Source: Acidovorax sp. FHTAMBA
GTDB taxonomy: Bacteria > Pseudomonadota > Gammaproteobacteria > Burkholderiales > Burkholderiaceae_C
Direction: 5' to 3'
DNA: 64,000 nucleotides
Assembly (NCBI RefSeq): GCF_038958875.1
Contig: NZ_CP152407.1
Span: 2,177,501 to 2,241,500, forward strand
Each line of letters begins with the position of its first letter. Within the stretch, counting starts at the first letter, position 1. Of this stretch, positions 32,689 to 41,555 are shown in pieces. The notes beneath the pieces were generated by a model. It had not been told where the DNA came from. It made no database searches and worked only from the letters and a program-made list of their open reading frames with translations. Both the position numbers and the translations under genes were made by a program.

Positions 32689-34898
32689 AAACCCACCCTC
32701 CCGCTCAGGCGTCGCACGCTCCCCAGGCGGAGGCACTGCCACAGCTGCTGGCCGCCACCGCGCACACCCTGCCCGAGCAGGTGAACGCGCTGGCACGGGC
32801 CCGTGCCTTTGCGGAGCCGCTGATGGCCGGCGAAACGCTGGATTCGGGTGAGAACACCCTGGCCCACGCTGACGCCGTCGCCGCCATTCTCAAGAGCATC
32901 GGCGGTTCGGAGGCCATGCAGGCCGCCAGCTATCTGGTGCATGCCTGCATCCATCTGAACAAGCCCGAAGAGGTGATCGCCAAGGCCTTTGGCGCGAACT
33001 TTGCCGCCTTGGCGGTAGAAACCACCAAGCTGATGCGCGTGCAGCAGCAGGCCCGCGGTGCCGAGCACCTGGACGATCCCGCCGTGCAGACCGAGAACGT
33101 GCGCAAGATGCTGCTCGCCTTCTCGCGCGATCTGCGCGTGGTGATGCTGCGCCTGGCGTCGCGCCTGCAGACCCTGCGTTTTCATGCCGCCAGCAAGCTG
33201 CCCGTTGCGCCCAGTCTGGCGCGCGAATCCCTGCAGGTCTTTGCGCCGCTGGCCAACCGCCTGGGCATCTGGCAGGTGAAGTGGGAGCTGGAGGACCTGT
33301 CCTTCCGGTTTCTGGAGCCAGACACCTACAAGGAGGTGGCCCGACTGCTCGACGAAAAGCGCGGCGAGCGCGAGGTGTACATGGAGCAGCTGCGCGCGCG
33401 GCTTGAATCCGACCTGCGCGCCCGTAGTATCAGCGCCAGCGTGCAGGGCCGCCCCAAGCACATCTACAGCATCGTCAAGAAGATGCGCGGCAAGTCGCTC
33501 AATTTCGACCAGGTGTTCGATATCCGCGCCTTGCGGGTGGTCGTACCCAGCGTGAAAGATTGCTACGCAGCGCTGAGCTGGGTGCATGAGCAGTTCAAGC
33601 CCATCGTGGAGGAGTTTGACGATTACATCGCCAAGCCCAAACCCAATGGCTATCAGTCGCTGCACACCATCGTGCGCGACGACCATGGGAAACCCATCGA
33701 GATCCAGATCCGCACGCAGGCCATGCACGACCACGCCGAGCATGGGGTGGCTGCACACTGGGCCTACAAGGAAGCTGGCAGCAAAGGCTACGCGGGGGTG
33801 TCGGCCGCCGGCGAATATGACGCCAAAATTGCCGTGCTGCGCCAGCTGCTGGCGTGGGAGCGCGACCTCTCGGGCGCCGTGCCCAACCGGGGGCTCTTCG
33901 AGGACCGCATCTACGTGCTGACGCCCGATGCCGCCGTGGTTGAGTTGCCGCAAGGTGCCACCCCGGTGGACTTTGCCTATGCGGTGCATACCAGCCTGGG
34001 GCACCGGTGCCGGGGCGCCAAGGTGGACGGCGCCATGGTGCCGCTGAATACGCCTCTGCAAAACGGCCAGACGGTGGAAATTTCCACCGTGAAGGAGGGC
34101 CGCCCCTCCCGCGACTGGCTCAATGCCGAACTGGGCTACCTGACCAGCAACCGCGCCAAGGCCAAGGTGCGTGCGTGGTTCAACGCCCAGGCGACGCACG
34201 AGACGGTGGCTCGGGGGCGCGAGGCGGTCGAGAAACTGCTGCAGCGCGAAGGCAAAACTGCCATCAAGCTGGAAGACCTGGCGGTGCAGCTGGGGTTCAA
34301 GTCGGCCGACGGCCTGTTTGAAGTGGTGGGCAAGGACGAGTTTTCGCTGCGCAACATCGAAACCGTACTGCGCCCGCCCGAGCCGGTGGTGCCGCCCGAT
34401 GATTTCCTGCTGCTGAAAAAGACGCGCACCAACGAATCGTCGCCCAAGGGGGGCGTGCTGGTGGTGGGTATCGACTCGCTGATGACGCAGCTGGCCAAGT
34501 GCTGCAAGCCTGCGCCGCCGGACGTGATCCGCGGATTCGTCACGCGCGGCAAGGGCGTGAGCGTGCACCGGGCGGATTGCAGCAACTTCCGCCAGATGGC
34601 GGCCCGCAACGCAGAGCGCGTGATCGACGTGGAGTGGGGCGCCCCGAAGGCCTCCGCCCTTGCTGCCGTCTACCCCGTGGATGTGGCGGTGGAGGCTGCA
34701 GACCGCCAGGGTCTGCTGCGCGATATTTCGGAAGTTTTTGCCCGCGAGAAGACCAACGTGATCGGCGTGCAGACGCAGTCTGTTAAAGGCACCGCATGGA
34801 TGACCTTCACCGTGGAGGTGTCGGATTCGGGCCGGTTGAACAAGGTGCTGGGCATCGTGGCCGGGGTGCAGGGAGTGCGCTCGGCGCGCAGGCGCTGA
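32685..34898 (+). CDS. relA: RelA, (p)ppGpp synthetase
   Basis: This ribosome-associated alarmone synthetase of 737 residues acts in the stringent response. The N-terminal hydrolase domain is degenerate: where SpoT has HD-x-x-E, this protein has YLVHACIHLN, so hydrolysis should be lost. The synthetase domain is intact (GRPKHIYSIVKKM, FDIRALRVVV, KPKPNGYQSLH). A TGS domain (VLTPDAAVVELPQGATPVDF), a zinc-finger-like CCKP region and a C-terminal ACT domain follow. It overlaps the hydrolase gene upstream and ends 108 bases before tRNA-Val. Confidence 0.94.
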   Translation: MKTHPPAQASHAPQAEALPQLLAATAHTLPEQVNALARARAFAEPLMAGETLDSGENTLAHADAVAAILKSIGGSEAMQAASYLVHACIHLNKPEEVIAKAFGANFAALAVETTKLMRVQQQARGAEHLDDPAVQTENVRKMLLAFSRDLRVVMLRLASRLQTLRFHAASKLPVAPSLARESLQVFAPLANRLGIWQVKWELEDLSFRFLEPDTYKEVARLLDEKRGEREVYMEQLRARLESDLRARSISASVQGRPKHIYSIVKKMRGKSLNFDQVFDIRALRVVVPSVKDCYAALSWVHEQFKPIVEEFDDYIAKPKPNGYQSLHTIVRDDHGKPIEIQIRTQAMHDHAEHGVAAHWAYKEAGSKGYAGVSAAGEYDAKIAVLRQLLAWERDLSGAVPNRGLFEDRIYVLTPDAAVVELPQGATPVDFAYAVHTSLGHRCRGAKVDGAMVPLNTPLQNGQTVEISTVKEGRPSRDWLNAELGYLTSNRAKAKVRAWFNAQATHETVARGREAVEKLLQREGKTAIKLEDLAVQLGFKSADGLFEVVGKDEFSLRNIETVLRPPEPVVPPDDFLLLKKTRTNESSPKGGVLVVGIDSLMTQLAKCCKPAPPDVIRGFVTRGKGVSVHRADCSNFRQMAARNAERVIDVEWGAPKASALAAVYPVDVAVEAADRQGLLRDISEVFAREKTNVIGVQTQSVKGTAWMTFTVEVSDSGRLNKVLGIVAGVQGVRSARRR

Positions 34899-34982
34899 TC
34901 GGTTCCTGGGGCGCGAGGAGTCTTCGCAACGGTGCCTCGAGCGATTTGTCGAGCGCTGCGCTGAGGGCCCGTTTTTTATGGC

Positions 34983-34988
34983 TATAAT
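34983..34988 (+). promoter_or_regulatory. TATAAT -10 element of the tRNA-Val gene
   Basis: A perfect sigma-70 -10 hexamer lies 19 bases before the tRNA 5' end. The region about 17 bases upstream has no good -35 match, although it is preceded by GGGCCCG and a T-run that could act as a discriminator or as the end of the relA transcript. Confidence 0.6.
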
Positions 34989-35006
34989 CGTGGTCTAAAC
35001 AACGAC

Positions 35007-35083
35007 AGGCGCGTAGCTCAGCTGGTTAGAGCACCACCTTGACATGGTGGGGGTCGTTGGTTCGAGTCCAATCGCGCCTACCA
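35007..35083 (+). tRNA. tRNA-Val (anticodon GAC)
   Basis: A 77-base tRNA with encoded CCA. The acceptor stem AGGCGCG pairs with CGCGCCT. The D arm is GCTCAGCTGGTTAGAGC, the anticodon stem CCACC/GGTGG encloses the loop TTGACAT (anticodon GAC), and the T arm holds GTTGG TTCGAGT CCAAT. It reads GUC and GUU codons. A terminator follows at 35162. No integrase is attached on either side. Confidence 0.97.
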
Positions 35084-35161
35084 AGTTTTTGTCCGAAGAA
35101 ACCAGCTTCAGACGTTTCCAAAAAAACTTGCTGCAAGCACCTGCCTGCAAGCCATCTCTCA

Positions 35162-35191
35162 AGCCACCCCAGCGGGTGGCTTTTGTTTTTG
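35162..35191 (+). terminator. Intrinsic terminator after tRNA-Val
   Basis: An eight-pair perfect stem AGCCACCC (35162-35169) and GGGTGGCT (35174-35181) with a CAGC loop is followed by TTTGTTTTT. It ends the tRNA transcript. Confidence 0.9.
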
Positions 35192-35228
35192 TGCCCCTTG
35201 GGCGACGGGTTTCGAGGGACGTGCTTCT

Positions 35229-36233
35229 TCAGCCGAGCTCCCCGGCCCAAGGCAGATGCAGACCCTCTGCGGTCGTGATCGAGCGGGCCGCCCGCACAGC
35301 GCGCGCCGTGGCGATGGCCGTGGCCTCGGCGGCCATGGTGGCCAAGACCATCATCCCCACGCTCTTGCCGGCCCGGCCGGTTCCCAGGCTGAAAAGCGTG
35401 TCGCCGTCGGACATGGTGTGCACCGGGTTGATGCTGCGCGCCAGGCCGTCGTGGGCGGATACCGCCAGCCGGTGGGCCTGCACCTTGGTGATCACGGCAT
35501 CCGTGGCCACCACCCCGATGGTGGTGTTGGTGCCTGCCAGGAGTGGTTGGGGGGCCTCGCCCCGCAGCAGGGCGCGGCGGGTGTCGCGCAGCCGCAGGCC
35601 GTCATCGGTGCGCGCACCGGCGATCACCTGGGCAGTGTCGGGGTCCACCACATCTCCCAGAGCATTGCAGGCGATGAGGGCGCCCACCGTGACTCCCTCT
35701 ACCGTCACCGATGCGGTGCCGATGCCGCCTTTCATGGCGCGCTGCATTCCAAAGATCTTGCCTACGGCGGCGCCTGTTCCTGCGCCCACGTTGCCTTCTG
35801 CAGGATCTGTCGCAGATGCGGCATCGCAGGCGGCATAGCCGGCAGCGGCATCCGGGCGGATGCGCATGTCGCCCACCAGCAGGTCAAACAGCACGGCGGC
35901 GGGCACGATGGGCAGTCGGCCCACGGCCACGTCGAAGCCCACGCCGCGTTCCTCCAGCCAGCGCACGGCGCCGGTGGCGGCCTCCAGCCCCCAGGCGCTG
36001 CCGCCGGCCAGCACGATGGCGTGCACCTTTTCGACCAGGTTGCACGGGTCGAGCAGATCTGTCTCGCGCGTTCCGGGCGCTGCGCCGCGGACATCGACGC
36101 CGCCCACGGCACCTTCGCGCGCCATGATCACAGTGCAGCCCGTGGGGCGGCGCGTGTCGGTGAAGTGGCCTACCTCGATGCCGGCCACGCGGGTGATGCT
36201 GCCAGCGTCGCTGGCGGGAATGCGTGCGTTCAT
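35229..36233 (-). CDS. P1-family (DmpA-like) peptidase
   Basis: A self-processing N-terminal nucleophile aminopeptidase of the DmpA class (peptidase family S58), 334 residues. The pattern VGHFTDTRRPTGCTVI, LAGGSAWGLEAATGAVRW, AAVLFDL and a Gly-rich MKGGIGTASVTVEG segment matches the family. Cleavage of the precursor probably happens before a Ser or Thr near that last stretch. It removes N-terminal residues from peptides or amides. It lies between tRNA-Val and the copper ATPase gene and probably belongs to neither unit. Confidence 0.85.
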   Translation of the reverse strand: MNARIPASDAGSITRVAGIEVGHFTDTRRPTGCTVIMAREGAVGGVDVRGAAPGTRETDLLDPCNLVEKVHAIVLAGGSAWGLEAATGAVRWLEERGVGFDVAVGRLPIVPAAVLFDLLVGDMRIRPDAAAGYAACDAASATDPAEGNVGAGTGAAVGKIFGMQRAMKGGIGTASVTVEGVTVGALIACNALGDVVDPDTAQVIAGARTDDGLRLRDTRRALLRGEAPQPLLAGTNTTIGVVATDAVITKVQAHRLAVSAHDGLARSINPVHTMSDGDTLFSLGTGRAGKSVGMMVLATMAAEATAIATARAVRAARSITTAEGLHLPWAGELG

Positions 36234-36276
36234 GGCGATGATTATGGTGCCCGGCGCCACCCCCTTCTTCGTGGGA

Positions 36277-38676
36277 TCAGAGGATCTTCGCCCGGCGCAG
36301 CCGCAGCGCGTTGCTGATCACCGAGACCGAGCTCAGGCTCATGGCCAGCGCCGCAATCATGGGTGACAGCAGCCAGCCGGTGTACGGGTACAGCAGGCCC
36401 GCGGCCACCGGGATACCGAGGGCGTTGTAGACAAAAGCGAAGAGCAGGTTCTGCTTCATGTTGGCCACGGTGGCCACCGACAGAGCGCGTGCCGTGGCAA
36501 TGCCGCGCAGATCGCCCTTGACGAGGGTGAGTTGCGCGCTGTTCATGGCGACGTCGGTGCCGGTGCCCATGGCAATGCCCACATCGGCACGCGCCAGCGC
36601 CGGTGCGTCGTTGATGCCGTCGCCCGCCATGGCCACGGTGCGGCCCTCCTTTTGCAGGCGCTCGACGAGCGCCAGCTTGTCGGCGGGTTTGACCTCGCCA
36701 TGCACCTCATTAATGCCCAGCCGCTCGCCCACAGCGCGCGCCGTGGTCAGCCCGTCGCCGGTGGCCATCACCACGCGCAGGCCGGCGGCGCGCAGGGTGG
36801 ACAGGGCTTCGGGTGTGCTGGCCTTGACGGGGTCGGACACCGCCAGCAGGCCGGCCAGCCGCCTGTTCACCGCCAGGTGCATCACGCTGGCGCCCTGGCT
36901 GCGCAAGGCCTCGGCCTGGGTGGCCAGCGGTGCCACATCCACGCCGCTTTGCTGCATCAGCACCGTGTTGCCCAACGCCAGTGCCTGCCCGGCGACGATG
37001 CCGCGCACCCCGATGCCGGAAGCGGAGTCGAACTGCTCGGGCTCGGTCAACGGCAAGCCGCGTTCGTGCGCCGCCTTGACGATGGCCGCCGCCAGCGGGT
37101 GCTCGCTGCCCTGGTCCAGGCTGGCGGCCAGGCGCAGTACGTCGTCTTCGACAAAACCGGCTGCGGCCACTGCGCGCTCGAAGGCCGGGCGGCCCTCGGT
37201 GAGGGTTCCGGTCTTGTCCACGATGAGGGTGTCGATCTTGCGCAGATTCTCGATGGCCGCCGCGTCGCGAAACAGCACACCGTGGGTGGCGCCGCGCCCG
37301 GTGGCAACCATGATGGACATGGGCGTGGCCAGGCCCAGCGCACAGGGGCAGGCGATGATGAGCACCGCCACGGCGTTGATCAGGCCATAGACCCAGCTCG
37401 GCTGCGGGCCGAACAGTCCCCAGCCAAAGAAGGTGAGCAGCGCCGCCGCCACCACTGCCATCACAAAATAGCCGGCCACGGTGTCGGCCATGCGCTGCAT
37501 GGGCGCGCGCGAGCGCTGGGCCTGCGCCACCATCTGCACGATCTGCGACAGCACCGTGGCCGCGCCCACATGCTCCGAGCGCATGACCAGCGCGCCGCTG
37601 GTGTTGAGCGTGGCGCCGATGAGCTTGTCGCCCACGCGCTTGGTCACCGGCAGCGGCTCGCCGGTCAGCATGGATTCGTCGAGCGCGCTGCTGCCTTCCT
37701 CGACCACACCGTCCACCGGCACCTTCTCGCCGGGGCGCACGCGCAGCCGGTCGCCCACATGCACATGGGCCAGGGGAATGTCTTCTTCGGTGCCATCGGG
37801 CGCGATGCGTCGCGCCGTCTTGGGCGCCAGGCCGAGCAGCGATTTGATGGCGGCAGAGGTCTGCGAGCGCGCCTTCAACTCCAGAATCTGCCCCAGCAAG
37901 GTCAGCGAGATGATCACCGCCGCCGCTTCAAAGTACACCGCTACCCGCCCCATGGAAATGAACGAGTCGGGGAACACCTGCGGCGCCACGGTGGCCACCA
38001 CGCTGTAGGCAAAGGCGGCGCTGGTGCCCAGGCCGATCAGCGTCCACATGTTGGGGCTGCGGTTCACCACCGACTGCACGCCGCGCACCAGAAACGGCCA
38101 GCCCGCCCACAGCGCAATCGGCAGCGTAAGCACCAGCTCGATCCAGCTTTGCACGGCCATGTCGAACCAGCCCAGCTGGTGGCCGAACATCGCCAGGAAG
38201 GTGACCACCACGGTGAGCGGCAGCGTCCACCAGAAGCGGCGCTGAAAGTCCACCAGCTCGGGATTCGCTTCCTCCGTCAGTTCGGGGATGAGCGGCTCCA
38301 GCGACATGCCGCACTTGGGGCAATTGCCGGGGTGGTCCTGCCGGATCTCGGGGTGCATGGGGCAGGTGTAGACCGTGCCGCCGCCTGCGGGCGCGCTGAC
38401 GGGTGGCGCTGCAGATAAATGCCCGGGCCCAGGCGGGGTTTGAGCCCGACCATGTTGATGCACATGTTCGTGCCCGTGCCCGCTGCCTTCGGGCTGCAGC
38501 GTCATGTGGCACTTGGGGCAACTGCCGGGATGGTCTTGCCGCACCTCGGGGTGCATGGGGCAGGTGTAGAGGGTGCCAGGGGCCGCTGGGGCCTGCGCCG
38601 ATGTGTGCTTCGCACGGGGGCCGTCGCGCGCAGGGCCCTGCGGGTGGCCGGGCGTGGGGATATCGGGCGGGTTCAT
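36277..38676 (-). CDS. copA: CopA-type copper-exporting P-type ATPase with two CPMHP metal-binding units
   Basis: A P1B-type ATPase of 799 residues that pumps Cu(I) or Ag(I) out of the cytoplasm. The N-terminus has two tandem heavy-metal-binding units, each with YTCPMHPE and a CPKC motif, in place of the usual GMTCxxC domains. The core is complete: CPC in IIACPCALGLATP, the phosphorylation site DKTGTLTEG, TGE in the actuator domain, HP in SEHPLAAAI, and GDGINDAPAL. I chose ATG 38676 (MNPPDIP), preceded by AGAAAGG. It is the last gene of the copper cluster. Confidence 0.94.
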   Translation of the reverse strand: MNPPDIPTPGHPQGPARDGPRAKHTSAQAPAAPGTLYTCPMHPEVRQDHPGSCPKCHMTLQPEGSGHGHEHVHQHGRAQTPPGPGHLSAAPPVSAPAGGGTVYTCPMHPEIRQDHPGNCPKCGMSLEPLIPELTEEANPELVDFQRRFWWTLPLTVVVTFLAMFGHQLGWFDMAVQSWIELVLTLPIALWAGWPFLVRGVQSVVNRSPNMWTLIGLGTSAAFAYSVVATVAPQVFPDSFISMGRVAVYFEAAAVIISLTLLGQILELKARSQTSAAIKSLLGLAPKTARRIAPDGTEEDIPLAHVHVGDRLRVRPGEKVPVDGVVEEGSSALDESMLTGEPLPVTKRVGDKLIGATLNTSGALVMRSEHVGAATVLSQIVQMVAQAQRSRAPMQRMADTVAGYFVMAVVAAALLTFFGWGLFGPQPSWVYGLINAVAVLIIACPCALGLATPMSIMVATGRGATHGVLFRDAAAIENLRKIDTLIVDKTGTLTEGRPAFERAVAAAGFVEDDVLRLAASLDQGSEHPLAAAIVKAAHERGLPLTEPEQFDSASGIGVRGIVAGQALALGNTVLMQQSGVDVAPLATQAEALRSQGASVMHLAVNRRLAGLLAVSDPVKASTPEALSTLRAAGLRVVMATGDGLTTARAVGERLGINEVHGEVKPADKLALVERLQKEGRTVAMAGDGINDAPALARADVGIAMGTGTDVAMNSAQLTLVKGDLRGIATARALSVATVANMKQNLLFAFVYNALGIPVAAGLLYPYTGWLLSPMIAALAMSLSSVSVISNALRLRRAKIL

Positions 38677-38718
38677 GCGGGCCTTTCTGGCGGGGTGCAC
38701 ACGTAAAGGTGTGGGTGG

Positions 38719-39102
38719 TCAGCGCGCGGCTTCGATGCGGGTAATGAAGTACCCCGTACTTCGCCGCTCCACCCGGAAACGCACCTTGTCGCCCGGCTGG
38801 AAGGGCGCGAGCATGCTGGCGTCGTTCACGCGGAACACCATGGTCATGGGCGGCATGTCCAGGTTCTTGATTTCGCCGTGGCGCAGCGTGACCTTGAGTG
38901 TGCGCGGGTCCCAGCGGGTGATTTCGCCTTCGCTCAGCTCGCTCTGGTCCGCCGATGGATTGTCAGTGGCTCCCTGTGCGGCCGGAGCGGCAGCAGGGTG
39001 GTGGCTGTCATGGCCGTCCGCCGGGGCGGGGGCCTGCGCCAGGGCTGGACCCAGCGCGCAGGCCAGTAACAGGGCAGCTGTGGAGTGGGCGAGTGGTTTC
39101 AT
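38719..39102 (-). CDS. CusF-like periplasmic copper-binding protein
   Basis: A small periplasmic copper carrier of 127 residues. A signal peptide (STAALLLACALGPALAQA) is followed by a His-rich linker (DGHDSHHPAAA) and a CusF-type fold: ITRWDPRTLKVTLRHGEIKN, then DMPPMTMVFRV, which supply the Trp and Met ligands of the Cu(I) site. It starts within the stop of the DUF411 gene (ATGA overlap), so translation is coupled. It likely shuttles copper to an exporter or to the neighbouring oxidase. Confidence 0.92.
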   Translation of the reverse strand: MKPLAHSTAALLLACALGPALAQAPAPADGHDSHHPAAAPAAQGATDNPSADQSELSEGEITRWDPRTLKVTLRHGEIKNLDMPPMTMVFRVNDASMLAPFQPGDKVRFRVERRSTGYFITRIEAAR

Positions 39103-39638
39103 GACGGGGCCTTTGGGTTGTAGCTGTTGAAAACGCGGGTGGTGCCGTCGCGGGCGACCAGCAGCACATCGTAGGGGTCGCGGCGGTTGCCGTACACCGC
39201 GCCGTCCATGCCGGGCGAGCCCACGGGCATGCCGGGCACCGCAAGGCCCAGGGCTTTGGGTTTTTGCTGCAGAAGGGCGCGCACGTCACTGGCAGGCACA
39301 TGGCCTTCCACCACATAGCCGCCAACGAGGGCGGTGTGGCACGAGCCGAGCTTTTGCGGCAGACCCAGGCGGGCACGCACGGCGTTGTTGCCGGTTTCGT
39401 GCACCTTCACGGCAAAGCCGTTGGCCTGCATGTGGTCCACCCAGTCCTGGCAGCAGCCGCAGTTGGGGTCTTTCCACACTTCCAGCGGTGTGGGCGTTTT
39501 GGGTGTTGCGCGGGACGCGCCGGGCAGCAGGGTGATGGCCGCGCCCGCAGCCAGCAAGGGTAGTGCCGTGGCGAGCCATTGGCGGCGTGCAGGGCTGGCT
39601 GCGGCGGATGCGCGGCGATGTTGGTGTACGGTGGTCAT
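39099..39638 (-). CDS. DUF411 metal-binding protein (CopG-like)
   Basis: An exported 179-residue protein. A twin-arginine-like stretch and hydrophobic segment (RRQWLATALPLLAAGAAITL) precede the DUF411 domain. VWKDPNCGCCQDWVDHM provides a C-x-C-C motif with a thioredoxin-like start, and LGSCHTALVGGYVVEGHVPA a second Cys and His. Such proteins accompany copper and silver resistance genes; a reductase or chaperone role is inferred. It overlaps the CusF-like gene by four bases. Confidence 0.9.
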   Translation of the reverse strand: MTTVHQHRRASAAASPARRQWLATALPLLAAGAAITLLPGASRATPKTPTPLEVWKDPNCGCCQDWVDHMQANGFAVKVHETGNNAVRARLGLPQKLGSCHTALVGGYVVEGHVPASDVRALLQQKPKALGLAVPGMPVGSPGMDGAVYGNRRDPYDVLLVARDGTTRVFNSYNPKAPS

Positions 39639-39652
39639 GGTTTCTCCTGGCG

Positions 39653-40150
39653 TTACTTGGTGCGGGGCAGCACGGTGATGGTGCCGGTCATGCCAGCCTG
39701 ATAGTGGCCGGCGATCAGGCAGGCAAAGTCAAAGCTCCCGGCGCGGTTGAAGTGCCACACGATATCGCCGGTCTTGCCCGCCGCCACATGGGCCATGTAG
39801 GGCTCGTCGTGTTCCATGCCGGGGTGCTTTTTCATCATTTCGGCGTGGGCGTCCAGCTCGGCCTTGGTGCCGATCACGATCTCGTGCAGCACCTTGCCGC
39901 GGTTCTCGGCGCGCAGCCGCACGGTGTCGCCCTCGCGCACTTCGATGTGGTTCGGCGCAAAGCGCATGTCGTCGGTCATGCGCAGGGTGATGGTGCGGCG
40001 CACAGCCTTGGCGTCGCCCGCGATGCCCCAGTCCTTTTGCTCCTTGACCACCGGGCTGTTCGACGGGGTGTGATGAGCGTTTTCATGGCCAAAAGAGGTG
40101 CTGGCGCTTATACATAAAGCGCAAGCAGCTATCAATTTAATAGTGTTCAT
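39653..40150 (-). CDS. Cupredoxin (plastocyanin/azurin type) copper protein
   Basis: A periplasmic blue-copper-type protein of 165 residues. The signal peptide KLIAACALCISASTSFG is followed by a cupredoxin barrel. The type 1 copper ligands are visible: His of KVLHEIVIG, then Cys, His and Met in FACLIAGHYQAGMTG. It lies between the multicopper oxidase and the DUF411 gene. The signal peptide is encoded by a copy of the dispersed repeat, as in the SIMPL gene at 30007. Confidence 0.92.
   Translation of the reverse strand: MNTIKLIAACALCISASTSFGHENAHHTPSNSPVVKEQKDWGIAGDAKAVRRTITLRMTDDMRFAPNHIEVREGDTVRLRAENRGKVLHEIVIGTKAELDAHAEMMKKHPGMEHDEPYMAHVAAGKTGDIVWHFNRAGSFDFACLIAGHYQAGMTGTITVLPRTK
40098..40148 (-). 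repeat. Dispersed repeat, copy I, inside the signal-peptide codons of the cupredoxin gene
   Basis: On the minus strand the gene start reads ACTATTAAATTGATAGCTGC, then TTGCGCTTTATGTATAAGCG. This is close to the family consensus, with both the GCGCTT and AAGCGC arms present. It is translated as TIKLIAACALCISAS, the hydrophobic part of the signal peptide. Confidence 0.75.
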
Positions 40151-40171
40151 GGTGTGTCCTGATGGGAAAGG

Positions 40172-41554
40172 TTAGTGCTGGTGGCCGCTGGTGGGGGGTT
40201 TGCGTGCGTTGGCAGCGCCGGGTGCCGTGCCAGGGGCGTCGGTGCGCGCAGGGCGTGGGGTGGCGGCGGGGGTGCCCTGCCATTCGTAAGCCACGGTGCC
40301 TGCAGGGTGCTTGAAGTCGCCCGGGTCGCGGTAGTCGCCCGCTGGCTGGTCGGCCCGTACCTTGAATGAGGTGAACATGCCGCCCATCTCCACCGGGCCG
40401 AACTGTCCGGTGCCGGTCATCATGGGGAAGGTGTTGTCGGGCAGCGGCATTTCCATGGCACCCATGTCGGCCATGCCGCGCTCGCCCATCACCATGTAGT
40501 CGGGCACGATCTTTTGGATCTTGCCCACCAGGCCCCGGTGGTCCACGCCGATCATGGTGGGCACGTCGTGCCCCATGGCACCCATGGTGTGGTGGCTCTT
40601 GTGGCAGTGCAGGGCCCAGTCGCCCAGCTCGTCGGCAATGAAATCGATCTGCCGCATCTGGCCCACGGCGACATCGGTGGTCACCTCGGGCCAGCGGGCG
40701 CTTTTGGGCACGGGGCCGCCGTCGGTGCCGGTCACCTCGAATTCGTGTCCGTGGATGTGGATGGGGTGGTTCGTCATGGTGAGGTTGCCCACGCGGATGC
40801 GCACCCGGTCGCCCTGCCGCGCCACCAGCGGGCTGATGGCGGGGAAGACGCGGCTGTTCCAGCACCAGATGTTGTGGTCCAGCATGGTGTTGACCTTGGG
40901 GGTCATGCTGCCGGGTTCCACATCAAAGGCGTTCAGCAGAAAGGCGTAGTCGCGCTGCACCTTGGCAATCTGCGGATGCTGCCCTTTCGGGTGGGTGATC
41001 CACAAGCCCATCATGCCCATGGCCATCTGCACCATTTCATCGGCATGCGGGTGGTACATGAAGGTGCCCGGCCGGCGTGCCTCGAACTCGTAAACAAAGG
41101 TTTTTCCCGCAGGAATCGCTGGCTGGTTGAGCCCGCCCACACCGTCCATGCCATTGGGCAGACGCTGGCCGTGCCAGTGGATGGTGGTGTGCTCGGGCAG
41201 GCGGTTGGTGACGAAGATGCGCACGCGGTCACCTTCGACCACCTCGATCGTGGGGCCGGGGCTCTGGCCGTTGTACCCCCACATATTGACCATGAAGCCG
41301 GGCGCCACCTCGCGCACCACGGGCTCGGCGACCAGGTGGAACTCCTTGACGCCGGCGTTCATGCGCCACGGGGCGGTCCAGCCGTTAAGGGTGACCACTG
41401 GGTTATAGGGGCGGCCCGTCGGCGGGTGCAGGGGCGGCGCGGTGTCGGCGCTGGCCTGTGTGGCGGGCTCGGGCAGAGCGGCCAGGGCCACGCGGCTGAC
41501 GGAGGCGGCAGCCACGGCGGTGGCGGCGCCGGAAAAGAAATTGCGGCGGTTCAT
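40172..41554 (-). CDS. Multicopper oxidase (CopA/CueO-like)
   Basis: A periplasmic multicopper oxidase of 460 residues, likely oxidising Cu(I) or phenolic and organic substrates. A Tat-type signal (MNRRNFFSGAATAVAAASVS) exports the folded protein. All copper motifs are present: HWHGQR, MYHPHAD, HPIHIHGHEFE, and HCHKSHHTMGAMGH with the T1 Cys and flanking His. The C-terminal third is Met- and Gly-rich (MGERGMADMGAMEMPLPD), as in copper-tolerance oxidases. It starts one base after the TolC-like gene ends. Confidence 0.94.
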   Translation of the reverse strand: MNRRNFFSGAATAVAAASVSRVALAALPEPATQASADTAPPLHPPTGRPYNPVVTLNGWTAPWRMNAGVKEFHLVAEPVVREVAPGFMVNMWGYNGQSPGPTIEVVEGDRVRIFVTNRLPEHTTIHWHGQRLPNGMDGVGGLNQPAIPAGKTFVYEFEARRPGTFMYHPHADEMVQMAMGMMGLWITHPKGQHPQIAKVQRDYAFLLNAFDVEPGSMTPKVNTMLDHNIWCWNSRVFPAISPLVARQGDRVRIRVGNLTMTNHPIHIHGHEFEVTGTDGGPVPKSARWPEVTTDVAVGQMRQIDFIADELGDWALHCHKSHHTMGAMGHDVPTMIGVDHRGLVGKIQKIVPDYMVMGERGMADMGAMEMPLPDNTFPMMTGTGQFGPVEMGGMFTSFKVRADQPAGDYRDPGDFKHPAGTVAYEWQGTPAATPRPARTDAPGTAPGAANARKPPTSGHQH

Positions 41555-41555
41555 G

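Noticed and set aside
32394..34568. 724-codon minus-strand open frame opposite relA
   Set aside because: It is a shadow of the RelA synthetase and hydrolase domains; no signal or domain is seen.
35007..35228. Genomic island at tRNA-Val
   Set aside because: No integrase, no repeated tRNA 3' end nearby; ordinary core genes flank it.
36532..38418. 628-codon plus-strand open frame opposite the copper ATPase
   Set aside because: It mirrors the ATPase core motifs and has no family character.
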